From: Aminidesulfovibrio sp040307135
Lineage (GTDB): Bacteria > Desulfobacterota > Desulfovibrionia > Desulfovibrionales > Desulfovibrionaceae
Direction of reading: 5' to 3'
Length of the DNA stretch: 27,942 bases
Assembly (NCBI GenBank): GCA_040307135.1
Contig: JAWRKD010000013.1
Coordinates: 1 to 27,942 of the forward strand
The first letter of the stretch is position 1. Each line of letters begins with the position of its first letter. Positions 15,754 through 23,477 of the stretch are shown here, piece after piece. A program made the position numbers and the translations under genes. Under the pieces are notes generated by a model that was given only the letters and a program-made list of their open reading frames with translations, was not told the origin of the DNA and did not search any database.

Positions 15754-16461
15754 ATGCTTCCCAGGCATGTGGCCGTCATCATGGACGGCAACGGCAGATG
15801 GGCCCAGCGGCGCGGCCTGCCCCGCGCCGAGGGCCACCGGGCCGGGACCGAGGCGGCCCGGGCCGTGGTCACGCGCTGCCGCGAGCTGGGCATCGGCCAC
15901 CTGACGCTCTACACCTTCTCCCGCGAGAACTGGTCGCGGCCCGCCGAGGAGGTCCGTTTCCTCTTCGACCTCCTCGTGCGGTTCCTCAAGAAGGAAACCA
16001 AGCTCCTCCTGGAGCAGGACATCCGGCTCAAGATCCTGGGCGAGACCGCGGGCCTGCCCTTCGGCGTGCGCCAGGTGGTGGAGTCCGTGGTGGCCAGGAC
16101 CAGGGACTGCGGGTCCATGACCCTGAACCTGGCCCTGAACTACGGCGGCCGCGACGAAATCCTCAGGGCCTGCCGCAACCTCCTGGCCAGGGGCCTCAAG
16201 CCGGAGGCCCTCAGCGAGGAGGTCTTCGCGGCCGAGCTCTACACCGCGGGCCAGCCCGACCCGGACCTCATCATCCGCACCAGCGGGGAACTCCGGCTCT
16301 CGAACTACCTGCTCTTCCAGGCCGCCTACGCCGAGTTCTACTTCACGGACGTGCTCTGGCCGGACTTCACCCCGGCCGAACTGGACAAGGCCCTGGAGGA
16401 CTTCGCCCAGCGCCAGCGCCGCTTCGGCAAGACCGGGGAGCAGACGGGCACGGGAAAATGA
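15754..16461 (+). CDS. uppS: Isoprenyl transferase (undecaprenyl diphosphate synthase)
   Basis: A 235-residue cis-prenyltransferase that extends farnesyl diphosphate with isopentenyl units to make the lipid carrier for cell-wall building blocks. Its key motifs are HVAVIMDGNGRWA (5-17, with catalytic Asp11), GHRAGTEA, YTFSRENWSRP near residue 55, and the C-terminal RTSGELRLSNYLLFQAAYAEFYF. It begins nine bases after frr with a weak ribosome-binding site, so coupling to frr is likely. In most related genomes cdsA comes next; here about 3 kb of other genes intervene. Confidence 0.96.
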   Translation: MLPRHVAVIMDGNGRWAQRRGLPRAEGHRAGTEAARAVVTRCRELGIGHLTLYTFSRENWSRPAEEVRFLFDLLVRFLKKETKLLLEQDIRLKILGETAGLPFGVRQVVESVVARTRDCGSMTLNLALNYGGRDEILRACRNLLARGLKPEALSEEVFAAELYTAGQPDPDLIIRTSGELRLSNYLLFQAAYAEFYFTDVLWPDFTPAELDKALEDFAQRQRRFGKTGEQTGTGK

Positions 16462-16501
16462 CCCCGGCCCGCCGCTTTCGCCAGGAATTCCAGCCCGCTC
16501 G

Positions 16502-16531
16502 TTGACCTGGGACGCCGCCCCGGCCTATGCT
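16502..16531 (+). promoter_or_regulatory. Promoter of the decayed autotransporter gene
   Basis: TTGACC (16502-16507), an 18-base spacer and TATGCT (16526-16531) lie 50 bases before an ATG at 16581 that has AAGGAG (16572-16577) in front of it. The control elements therefore look intact although the gene is not. Confidence 0.5.
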
Positions 16532-16580
16532 CCGGCCGGCGCCCGGCAAGCCACGAAACGCCGCCGCCCCAAGGAGCGAC

Positions 16581-17635
16581 ATGCGCGGCGCACGGCCGTG
16601 CGCGTGGATTCCGGCGACTTCACCCTGTCCAGCTCCGGGACCATCGCGGGCGGCCTCTACGCCCTGCGCACCGGCGCGGGCGCGGACAGCCTGAGTTCCG
16701 CGGGAGGCGTCACCCTGGCCTTCGGCCTGGACCCGGCCGTGCCCCTGGCCCCCATCCGCGGCGTGGAGACGCTCATCCTGGCCGACGGCACGGTCCTGGA
16801 CCTGACCGTGTCGGGCCAGACGCCCGTGACCGACGGCCAGGCCTTCGACATCGCCCGGACCACGAGCCTCGCGGCCACCCCGTCCGCCCTGGCGGTGACC
16901 GGCAACCTGCCCATGATCACCTGGACCGCGCGCACGGATCCCCTGGGCGCCAACGCCCTCCAGGTCCTGGCCGCACGCGACGGCTCCTGGTACGCGCACC
17001 ACTCCCCGGACCCCTCCCTGGGGCGGGTGCTGGACGGCCTGGCCGCCGGCCTGGACGCCTCGGGCGACCCTGCGGCCAATTCCGGCCAGCTGGCGCCCTT
17101 CAACCAGACCGGGAGCGTGGCCACGTCCGTATCCGGGGGCTCGGCCTTCGCCGCGACCTTTGCCGGGCGCATGCAGCGGCTGCGCGGTTCCGCGGCAGGG
17201 GCCGGAGGCTTGGCCCCCGCGGGCTTCACCCGGCAGGACATGGACCCTGTGGAGACCGGCGCGGCCCTGGACGTGCGCAGCGCACAGGACGATTCCCTGG
17301 AGGGGCTGCTGGGCCTGCGCCTGTGGCGCGACTGGGACCTGGGGGACTGCCGCCTGACCCCGGCGGTCTGGGGCGGCTGGCTGCACGAATGGCTGGACCC
17401 GGACAGCGGCGTGACGGCGGCCTTCAGCGGGGCCCCGGGCCAGACCTTCACCGGCGGAAACAACCCGGTGGAAAGGGACAAGGCCCGCCTGGGCGCGGGC
17501 CTGGAAACGGCGTGGAGCAGCGGGATGGGCAGCTCCCTCCGGCTGGAGGGGGAGCTGGGGGAGCGCAGCACGGACCTCTCCCTGGCCCTGGGCCTGTCGC
17601 GCTCCTTCTCGCGCGGGGTCCGCACGCGGCCCTAG
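16581..17635 (+). pseudogene. Autotransporter remnant, frame-broken and internally deleted
   Basis: The ATG at 16581 has a good ribosome-binding site but its frame stops at 16692 after 37 meaningless codons. The real coding frame is another one, open from about 16502 to the TAG at 17633. From nt 16604 it reads like autotransporter passenger sequence (SGTIAGGLYALRTGAGAD). There is a helical linker near nt 17100-17190 and then the last half of an autotransporter beta-barrel (nt about 17219-17608, with LTPAVWGGWLHE, AAFSGAPG, GAGLETAW, LGLSRSF). No signal peptide exists, the passenger is short, and about the first half of the barrel is missing. Ten residues also trail past the phenylalanine that should end the barrel. 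It should not make a working outer-membrane protein. Confidence 0.7.
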
Positions 17636-19278
17636 GCCTCGTCGATCTGGTCCGGGTTGAGTTCGGCCCTGGCGTATTCCCGGTGCAGGCCCTGGTTCAC
17701 GAAGAGGTCGAAGACGTCCGGGTCGATGTGCTTGTCCTTCTTCATGAATCCCAGAATCTTCAGGGCCTGCGAGAGCTTCATTGGCTGCTTGTAGGGCCGG
17801 TCGCTGGCGGTGAGGGCTTCGAAGACGTCGGCCACGGCCAGAATGCGGGCCTGCAGCGGCAGGTCCTCGGCCGAGAGGTGGTTGGGATAGCCGCTGCCGT
17901 CGAGCTTCTCGTGATGGCTGCCGGCGAAGACCGGGATGCGGGCCAGGCGCTTGGGGAACGGCAGCCGGGAGAGCATGGCCGAGGTGACCACGGCGTGGTT
18001 CTCGATGACCTTGCGTTCCTCATCGGTGAGGGAACCCTTGCGGATGGTCAGGTTGCGGACCTCGTCCTCGGTGAGGTAGGGCTGCATGCTTCCGTTCAGG
18101 GCATAGGTCTTGGCCGCGATGCCGCGGACCCGCTCGATCTTGGCGTCGTCCATGAACTCGCCCGGGCTGTTGCAGGCCAGCACGAAGTCGCGCTCCTCGA
18201 CCAGTTCCCGCCGCCGCTCCTCGAACCCCTCGGCCATGGTCCGCATGGCCTCCCGCGAATCTCCCGCCGAGGCCATGTTGATGAGCCGCTCCAGCAGGTC
18301 GGTCTGGAGCGACTTCTCGATCAGGGCGAAGCGCAGGCGCACCAGCTCCGCGCGGTCGAAGATGGTCTGGAGCTTGGTGCTCTTGTCCACCACGTGCTCG
18401 GGCGTGGTGATCTTGCCCACGTCGTGCATCCAGGCCGCCAGCCGCAGCTCCTCCAACTCCTCTTCGTCGAAATTCACGTCCTTGAACGGGCCCTCGGCCT
18501 GGGCGTTGATCGCTTCGGCGATGCTCATGGTCAGCTTGACCACCCGGTCGATGTGGCCCTTGGTATAGGGCGACTTGGCGTCGATGGCCTCGGCGATGCT
18601 CTGAATGAAGGAATAGAGCAGACGCTTGAGGTCTCGGATGAGCTGGGTGTTGGTCAGGGCCACGGCGGCCTGGGAGGCCAGGGCCCCCACCAGGCCGATG
18701 TTCCGCGGCGAAAAGGCAGTGACCGCGCCGGAGACCGGATCCAGAGCATTCAGGAGCTGGAGCACGCCGATGATGTCGCCCTCATGGTTGGTCATGGGCA
18801 CCACGAGCATGGAGGTGGAACGGTAGCCCGTGGCCTGATCGTACTTGCGCGGCCCGGTGAAGTCGAAGCCCTCGGCCTCATAGACGTCCGGAATGTTGAC
18901 CAGTTCGCGGGAGAGGGCCACATGGGAGGAGACGTTGGCGTGGTTCTCCGCGCCATCCGGTGTATAGAGCGGCACGGGCGGCAGGGTGATGACCAAGCCG
19001 CTGGTGCCGCCCATGCGGGTCTTCATGGTGTCGTTCTGGAGGATGACGAAGTCCAGGTGGCGTCCCGCGTCATCGACGATGTAGAGCGTCCCGGCGTCGG
19101 CCCCGGTCAGGGCCCGGGCCTCGTCCACGATCATCTCGAAGAGCCGGTCGATGTTCCTCTCGCTGGAGAGGGCCAGGCCGATCTCGGTGAGCCGCTCCAG
19201 GTGACGGGCCGTGGTGTTCAGATCCTCTCCGTTCCCACCGGACGCAGCCGATGTCTTCTCCCGCGAGTCGGAACCCAT
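17632..19278 (-). CDS. GAF and HD-GYP domain protein (probable c-di-GMP phosphodiesterase)
   Basis: A 548-residue cytoplasmic signalling protein. A GAF sensor domain covers about 41-210, followed by an HD-GYP hydrolase domain: GHIDRV with metal ligand His242, HD at 285-286 (AAWMHDVGKI), and the second motif HHEKLDGSGYP (455-465), then ILAVADVFEALTASDRPY. Between the HD motif and the rest of the domain, about residues 300-415 form a charged helical insertion not found in standard HD-GYP proteins. Family members degrade cyclic di-GMP. The start is uncertain: ATG at 19278 with GGGGGAC upstream was chosen, but an in-frame GTG at 19347 with GAGGG is possible and would add 23 residues. It is the only minus-strand gene inside the otherwise plus-strand block, and shares its stop CTAG with the autotransporter remnant. 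Confidence 0.88.
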   Translation of the reverse strand: MGSDSREKTSAASGGNGEDLNTTARHLERLTEIGLALSSERNIDRLFEMIVDEARALTGADAGTLYIVDDAGRHLDFVILQNDTMKTRMGGTSGLVITLPPVPLYTPDGAENHANVSSHVALSRELVNIPDVYEAEGFDFTGPRKYDQATGYRSTSMLVVPMTNHEGDIIGVLQLLNALDPVSGAVTAFSPRNIGLVGALASQAAVALTNTQLIRDLKRLLYSFIQSIAEAIDAKSPYTKGHIDRVVKLTMSIAEAINAQAEGPFKDVNFDEEELEELRLAAWMHDVGKITTPEHVVDKSTKLQTIFDRAELVRLRFALIEKSLQTDLLERLINMASAGDSREAMRTMAEGFEERRRELVEERDFVLACNSPGEFMDDAKIERVRGIAAKTYALNGSMQPYLTEDEVRNLTIRKGSLTDEERKVIENHAVVTSAMLSRLPFPKRLARIPVFAGSHHEKLDGSGYPNHLSAEDLPLQARILAVADVFEALTASDRPYKQPMKLSQALKILGFMKKDKHIDPDVFDLFVNQGLHREYARAELNPDQIDEA

Positions 19279-19374
19279 GTCGTCCCCCGTGAGGCCGAAA
19301 CGGGCGCCTTCCGCGCGCTCCGGCCGGTATTCCTGTTGTCCTAACACGTTTTGTTCCCTCGGGAAACCGCGTAT

Positions 19375-19409
19375 CCGGGAGGATTCCCTCCAGGTTGCCG
19401 TCCTCCCGG
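19375..19409. repeat. Inverted repeat between the HD-GYP gene and cdsA
   Basis: CCGGGAGGA (19375-19383) and TCCTCCCGG (19401-19409) are perfect 9-base arms separated by 17 bases. The right arm lies within the spacer of the candidate cdsA promoter. It could be an operator or an RNA hairpin; no U-tract follows on either strand. Confidence 0.5.
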
Positions 19410-19423
19410 GAATCGTTTACACA
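19395..19423 (+). promoter_or_regulatory. Candidate promoter of cdsA-dxr-rseP-tsaB
   Basis: TTGCCG (19395-19400), a 17-base spacer and TACACA (19418-19423) lie 43 bases before the cdsA start. Because the upstream neighbour faces the other way, cdsA needs its own promoter here; this is the best match seen. Confidence 0.4.
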
Positions 19424-19466
19424 AAACCACTTGCGGCGAATGCCGCCAACATGGCCCGGAGCCCGC

Positions 19467-20270
19467 ATGGATTCCTCGCATCAGAAACGCATCCTCACCG
19501 GAGTTCTGCTCCTCCTCGTGCCGACCCTCGGCCTCTATTACGGCGGCTGGGTTCTGGTGACGGTTCTGGCCGTGTTCTGCGGCTTGGCGCTCTGGGAATA
19601 CCTGAGCCTGTTCTGGCCCCAGGGCCGCCTGGGTCTCAAGGTGCAGGGAGTGATCTGCGGCGCGCTGCTTCTGGCGGCCTTCCACAGCGGCAGCGCGAAC
19701 CTCGTGGGTCTGGCCCTGCTGGCTGGCTTCTGGTGCGCGGGCATGGGCTTCCTCTTCGGCTACAGCCGGGCCCCGGAAAACACCGACTTCCGCGACGCCG
19801 CAGTGTTCCTGGCCGGACTCGTCTATCTGCCCGTGACCTTGCAATTCTTCCTGCACTTCTCGCCTCTTGAAAGCATCCTGGTCATCCTGGCCGCCGCCGT
19901 ATCGGACACGGCGGCCTTCTATGCCGGAACCCATTTCGGCAAGCGCCGGATCTGGCCCTCCATCAGCCCCAAGAAATCCTGGGCCGGAAGCGTGGGCAGC
20001 CTGCTCGGCTGTCTGGCCCTCTGCCTGGGCCTGGGGCTGTCGCTGGGCCGGGCGTCCTGGTGGGCCTTCGCCCTGCTGGGGCTGGCCCTGAACGCGGCGG
20101 CCCAGATGGGCGACTTTTTCGAGTCGGCCCTCAAACGCCGCCTGGACATCAAGGACTCGGGCAAGATCCTGCCCGGCCACGGCGGCCTGCTCGACCGCGT
20201 GGACAGCCTGCTCCTTCTGGTCCCGGTCTACGCCCTGGCCCGGACCCTCGTGCCCTTTTTCGGAGACTGA
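19467..20270 (+). CDS. cdsA: Phosphatidate cytidylyltransferase
   Basis: A 267-residue inner-membrane enzyme making CDP-diacylglycerol from phosphatidic acid and CTP. About seven or eight hydrophobic segments are visible. Family marks are SDTAAFYAGTHFGK, the SPKKSWAGS loop, and the full C-terminal signature ESALKRRLDIKDSGKILPG followed by HGGLLDRVDS. The start at 19467 follows GGAG and gives a protein beginning just before the first helix; upstream in-frame codons read as non-membrane noise. It leads the run cdsA-dxr-rseP-tsaB. Confidence 0.95.
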   Translation: MDSSHQKRILTGVLLLLVPTLGLYYGGWVLVTVLAVFCGLALWEYLSLFWPQGRLGLKVQGVICGALLLAAFHSGSANLVGLALLAGFWCAGMGFLFGYSRAPENTDFRDAAVFLAGLVYLPVTLQFFLHFSPLESILVILAAAVSDTAAFYAGTHFGKRRIWPSISPKKSWAGSVGSLLGCLALCLGLGLSLGRASWWAFALLGLALNAAAQMGDFFESALKRRLDIKDSGKILPGHGGLLDRVDSLLLLVPVYALARTLVPFFGD

Positions 20271-20282
20271 CGCGCGATCGCC

Positions 20283-21482
20283 GTGAACACCTACATATCC
20301 GCCTGGCCGCCTTCGGTGCTCCAAGACCGCTTTCCCCGACGGGTCGCCGTGCTCGGCTGCACCGGCTCCATCGGCGTGAACGCCCTCAAGGTCGTCGCGC
20401 TCCACCCCGACCTGCTGCGCATCAGCGCCCTGGCCGCCGGACGCAACGCCACCTTGCTGGCCCAACAGGCCGCCGTCTTCCGCCCTCCGCTCCTGGCCGT
20501 GCTGGATGAGGCCGTAGCGACGACCCTGCGCGCCGCCCTGCCCTCCGGCTACTCGCCGGAAATTCTCGTGGGCCCGGCGGGATACGAGACCGTCGCCGCC
20601 CAGTCCGAGGCCGACGTGGTGCTCTCGAGCATCGTGGGCGCGGCCGGTTTTCCGCCCACGCTGGCCTCCGTGCGGGCCGGAAAGATCGTGGCCCTGGCCA
20701 ACAAGGAAAGCCTCGTCCTGGGCGGGCACCTCATCCGCGCGGCCTGCCGCGCCACCGGGGCCGTGATCCTGCCCGTGGACTCGGAGCACAACGCCCTGTT
20801 CCAGGGACTCCTGGGCCACGGCGGCGAGACGCCCACCCGGCTCATCCTCACGGCCTCCGGCGGCCCGTTCCGGGGCCGGACACGGGAGGAACTGGCCGGA
20901 GTCACCGCCGCCCAGGCTCTGAACCACCCCAACTGGTGCATGGGCCCGAAGGTGAGCATCGACTCCGCGACGCTCATGAACAAAGGCCTGGAGATCATCG
21001 AGGCCTGCCACCTTTACGGCCTGCCCGCCGAACGCGTGGACGCCGTGGTCCATCCGCAGAGCATCGTGCATTCCCTGGTGGAATACGCCGACGGTTCCCA
21101 GATCGCCCATCTGAGCCACCCGGATATGCGCCTGCCCATCGCCCACTGCCTCTGCTTTCCCCGCCATCTGCCCCTGGGCCTCAAGACCCTTGACCTGGCC
21201 CGGGTGGGCAGCCTGACTTTCGAGGAACCCGACGACGCGGCCTTCCCCTGCCTGGGCCTGGCCAAGGCGGCCTACGCCGCGGGCGAAAGCCACCCCATCG
21301 TGCTCAACGCCGTGAACGAAATCGCGGTGGAGCGCTTCCTGGCCGGGGCCATCGGCTTCCTGGACATCCCCCGGATTCTGGAGAAGGCCCTGAGCGAACA
21401 CCAACACTGCCCCGTGGGGCGGCCCGAGGACGTGCTCTCCCTGGACCGCGCCGCGCGGGCCCGAGCCTTCGAACTGCTGTGA
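20283..21482 (+). CDS. dxr: 1-deoxy-D-xylulose 5-phosphate reductoisomerase
   Basis: A 399-residue enzyme of the MEP isoprenoid pathway, converting DXP to MEP with NADPH. The NADPH-binding GCTGSIG (25-31) is present, as are LANKESLV, the metal and substrate motif PVDSEHNALFQ, SIDSATLMNKGLE, and HPQSIVHSLVEY. The start is a GTG at 20283, twelve bases after cdsA, with no strong ribosome-binding site. No methionine occurs before the GCTGSIG motif, so a later non-ATG start is possible but would shorten the N-terminus only slightly. Adjacent to uppS/cdsA genes, it supplies precursors for the same envelope lipids. Confidence 0.96.
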   Translation: MNTYISAWPPSVLQDRFPRRVAVLGCTGSIGVNALKVVALHPDLLRISALAAGRNATLLAQQAAVFRPPLLAVLDEAVATTLRAALPSGYSPEILVGPAGYETVAAQSEADVVLSSIVGAAGFPPTLASVRAGKIVALANKESLVLGGHLIRAACRATGAVILPVDSEHNALFQGLLGHGGETPTRLILTASGGPFRGRTREELAGVTAAQALNHPNWCMGPKVSIDSATLMNKGLEIIEACHLYGLPAERVDAVVHPQSIVHSLVEYADGSQIAHLSHPDMRLPIAHCLCFPRHLPLGLKTLDLARVGSLTFEEPDDAAFPCLGLAKAAYAAGESHPIVLNAVNEIAVERFLAGAIGFLDIPRILEKALSEHQHCPVGRPEDVLSLDRAARARAFELL

Positions 21483-21487
21483 GCGGC

Positions 21488-21516
21488 CTTCCCTTTTGCC
21501 GGAAAGGCACTATACT
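21488..21516 (+). promoter_or_regulatory. Possible internal promoter before rseP
   Basis: A good -10 box TATACT lies at 21511-21516 in the 73-base gap between dxr and rseP. The hexamer 17 bases upstream (CTTCCC, 21488-21493) is a poor -35, so activity would be weak or activator-dependent. Confidence 0.25.
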
Positions 21517-21555
21517 CTGGCATCCCATGCACACCGAGCACACGAGGAAGCATTC

Positions 21556-22626
21556 GTGACAAGCGCCATCGCCGTCGTCCTGGTCCTGAGCGGACTCATT
21601 TTCTTCCATGAACTCGGCCACTTTTTGATGGCCCGCGTCCTGGGCATCGGAGTCAAGGCCTTTTCCCTGGGCTTCGGCCCACGCCTTCTGGGCTGGCGCA
21701 AGGGCCCCACGGACTACCGGCTCTCGGCCGTGCCCCTGGGGGGCTATGTGAACCTGGCCGGGGAAAACCCGGAAAATGACGAAGGCGACCTGGAGTTCCC
21801 CAAGACGGCCCTCTTCAACCTGCGGCCCGCCTGGCAGCGCATGCTCGTGGTGGCCGCCGGTCCCGTGTTCAACTTCTTCCTGGCCTGGCTCATCTATTGG
21901 GCCCTGCTCTTTTCCTACGGCCAGGCCGCGCTCAAGCCCGTGGTCGGAGACGTGCTGCCCGACAGCCCGGCGGCCCGGGCGGGCATCCTGGCCGGGGACA
22001 CGATCACCGAGGTGGACGGCCGCAAGGTGCTCAGCTGGAACGAGATGACCATGACCATCCAGACCGGCGGCTACCGGGCCATGCCCCTGGTCCTGCTCAG
22101 GAACGGGGAGGAGATCGCCCTGTCCGTGGAGCCCGCCACCCGGGAGCTGGACGCGGACGGCCGCTCGGTCAAGGTGCCCATGATCGGCATCCGGGCCTCG
22201 GGCGAGACCATGATCCTCGTGCCGCCCCAGGATCTCTGGCGCAGCGCCCTGGGCGCGGGCCGCGAAACCTGGGAGAAAACCTGCCTCATCGGGCGCGGCA
22301 TCGCCAAGATGGTCAGCGGCGAAATCTCGGTGAAAGAGGTGGGAGGCCCCATCCTCATCGCCCAGGAAGTGGGCCGTCAGGCCCGCTCGGGCCTGGCCGA
22401 GGTGCTGGCCCTCACGGCCTTCATCAGCCTGAACCTGGGCCTGCTCAACCTCCTGCCCGTGCCCGTGCTGGACGGCGGCCACATCGTCTTCTTCGGCTAC
22501 GAGGCCGTGTTCCGACGGCCGGTGAGCGAACGCCTGCGTTTGGTGGCCACGCGCATCGGCATCGCCTTCCTCTTTCTGCTCATGGGACTGGCGCTGTTCA
22601 ATGACCTCTACCGAATCCTGGCCTGA
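21556..22626 (+). CDS. rseP: Site-2 intramembrane metalloprotease RseP
   Basis: A 356-residue inner-membrane zinc protease. The first helix carries the active-site HELGH (18-22). A single PDZ domain lies in about 105-190 (LPDSPAARAGILAGDTI), and the C-terminal helices carry the third zinc ligand in NLLPVPVLDGGH. E. coli RseP has two PDZ domains, while the one-PDZ form is common elsewhere. Family members cut anti-sigma factors and signal-peptide remnants within the membrane. The start is a GTG at 21556 with GAGGAAG five bases upstream, which puts HELGH at the usual distance from the N-terminus; the longer frame is hydrophilic. The next gene overlaps it by 26 bases. Confidence 0.94.
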   Translation: MTSAIAVVLVLSGLIFFHELGHFLMARVLGIGVKAFSLGFGPRLLGWRKGPTDYRLSAVPLGGYVNLAGENPENDEGDLEFPKTALFNLRPAWQRMLVVAAGPVFNFFLAWLIYWALLFSYGQAALKPVVGDVLPDSPAARAGILAGDTITEVDGRKVLSWNEMTMTIQTGGYRAMPLVLLRNGEEIALSVEPATRELDADGRSVKVPMIGIRASGETMILVPPQDLWRSALGAGRETWEKTCLIGRGIAKMVSGEISVKEVGGPILIAQEVGRQARSGLAEVLALTAFISLNLGLLNLLPVPVLDGGHIVFFGYEAVFRRPVSERLRLVATRIGIAFLFLLMGLALFNDLYRILA

Positions 22627-23404
22627 CGCGGCGCCCCTGCTCCTGGTCCTCGACGGCTCCGGGGACCGCCTGCACTTCCTCCTGGCCCAGGAGGAGGGCG
22701 ACGGCCTGTCCCCGCTCTGTCACCAGACCTGGGCCGTTGCCGGACAATCGGCGCGCTTCCTGGCCCCGGCCCTGCAGCACGCCCTGGCGCTCTTCGGCCG
22801 TCGCGCCGCGGAAATCCGCCGCATCGCCTGCCTGCGGGGGCCAGGCGGCTTCACCGGCACCCGGCTGGCCCTGGCCCTGGCCGAGGGACTGGCCGCGGCC
22901 ACCGGGGCCCTGCGCGCGGGCCTGGACGTTCTGCCGCTGCTGGCCGAGGCCCCGGCGGACCTGGGCACAGGCAGCGTGCTGCCCCTGACCTGGTCCCGCA
23001 AGGGCCAAGTCTACGCCCAGGCCTTCGCGGCTCCCGGCCTCTCGCCCCTGACCGAGGCGGCGGCCCTGCGCCTGGAAGATGTCCTGGAGTTGTGCGGCCG
23101 CCTGCCCGGGCCCGTGACCCTGTTGGGCAACGGTCTGCACCGCAACCTGCCGTTTTTCCGGGAAGGCCTCGACGCACGACGGAACGCGCGCCTCCTGGGC
23201 CCGGACTGGAACCAACCGGGAACGGAAACGCTGCTCCGGGCCGCATCCCGCGCCAAGTACGCCGACCGCCCCGTGCAGCCGCTCTACCTGCGGGCCTCGG
23301 ACGCCGAGGACAACCTGCCGGAATTCGCCCGGGCCAGGGGACTGGACCCGGAAGCGGCCCGAACCCTGCTCCAGCCGGGCACCAGCCTCAAAACCACGTT
23401 CTGA
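22601..23404 (+). CDS. tsaB: tRNA t6A-modification protein TsaB
   Basis: A 267-residue protein of the ASKHA fold, partner of TsaD and TsaE in making threonylcarbamoyladenosine at tRNA position 37. The family's GPGGFTGTRLALALAEGLA segment (near residue 80) is clear. The N-terminal strand reads LVLDGSGDRLHF where TsaB usually has a D-T-S/T motif, a mild divergence. The C-terminal half is poorly conserved, as usual, and ends with PLYLRAS. It starts inside the end of rseP (26-base overlap), so it is translationally coupled. No TsaD or TsaE gene is in the window. Confidence 0.85.
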   Translation: MTSTESWPDAAPLLLVLDGSGDRLHFLLAQEEGDGLSPLCHQTWAVAGQSARFLAPALQHALALFGRRAAEIRRIACLRGPGGFTGTRLALALAEGLAAATGALRAGLDVLPLLAEAPADLGTGSVLPLTWSRKGQVYAQAFAAPGLSPLTEAAALRLEDVLELCGRLPGPVTLLGNGLHRNLPFFREGLDARRNARLLGPDWNQPGTETLLRAASRAKYADRPVQPLYLRASDAEDNLPEFARARGLDPEAARTLLQPGTSLKTTF

Positions 23405-23433
23405 TGCCCGTCCCCGGCCAGGGGCTGTCGCTC

Positions 23434-23451
23434 CGCCGCCCGAGGGCGGCG
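23434..23451. terminator. Hairpin between convergent tsaB and dnaA
   Basis: CGCCGCC-CGAG-GGCGGCG forms a 7-bp perfect stem between the two convergent stop codons (23404 and 23478). There is no proper U-tract on either strand, so its role as a bidirectional terminator is plausible rather than shown. Confidence 0.45.
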
Positions 23452-23477
23452 CGTTCTCTCATGTTTCGTGGAAGGAA

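Noticed and set aside
16581..16694. Short 37-codon gene starting at the ATG with a good ribosome-binding site
   Set aside because: The product is Pro/Ala/Arg-rich with no protein-like pattern. It is better explained as the broken start of the autotransporter gene.
19341..21407. 688-codon minus-strand open frame opposite cdsA and dxr
   Set aside because: It spans two well-recognised genes on the other strand and has the usual shadow composition (Gly/Gln/Ala/His).
21496..21516. TTGCCG and TATACT as a promoter pair before rseP
   Set aside because: The two hexamers are only 9 bases apart, too close for a sigma-70 promoter; only the -10 with a poor -35 was kept.
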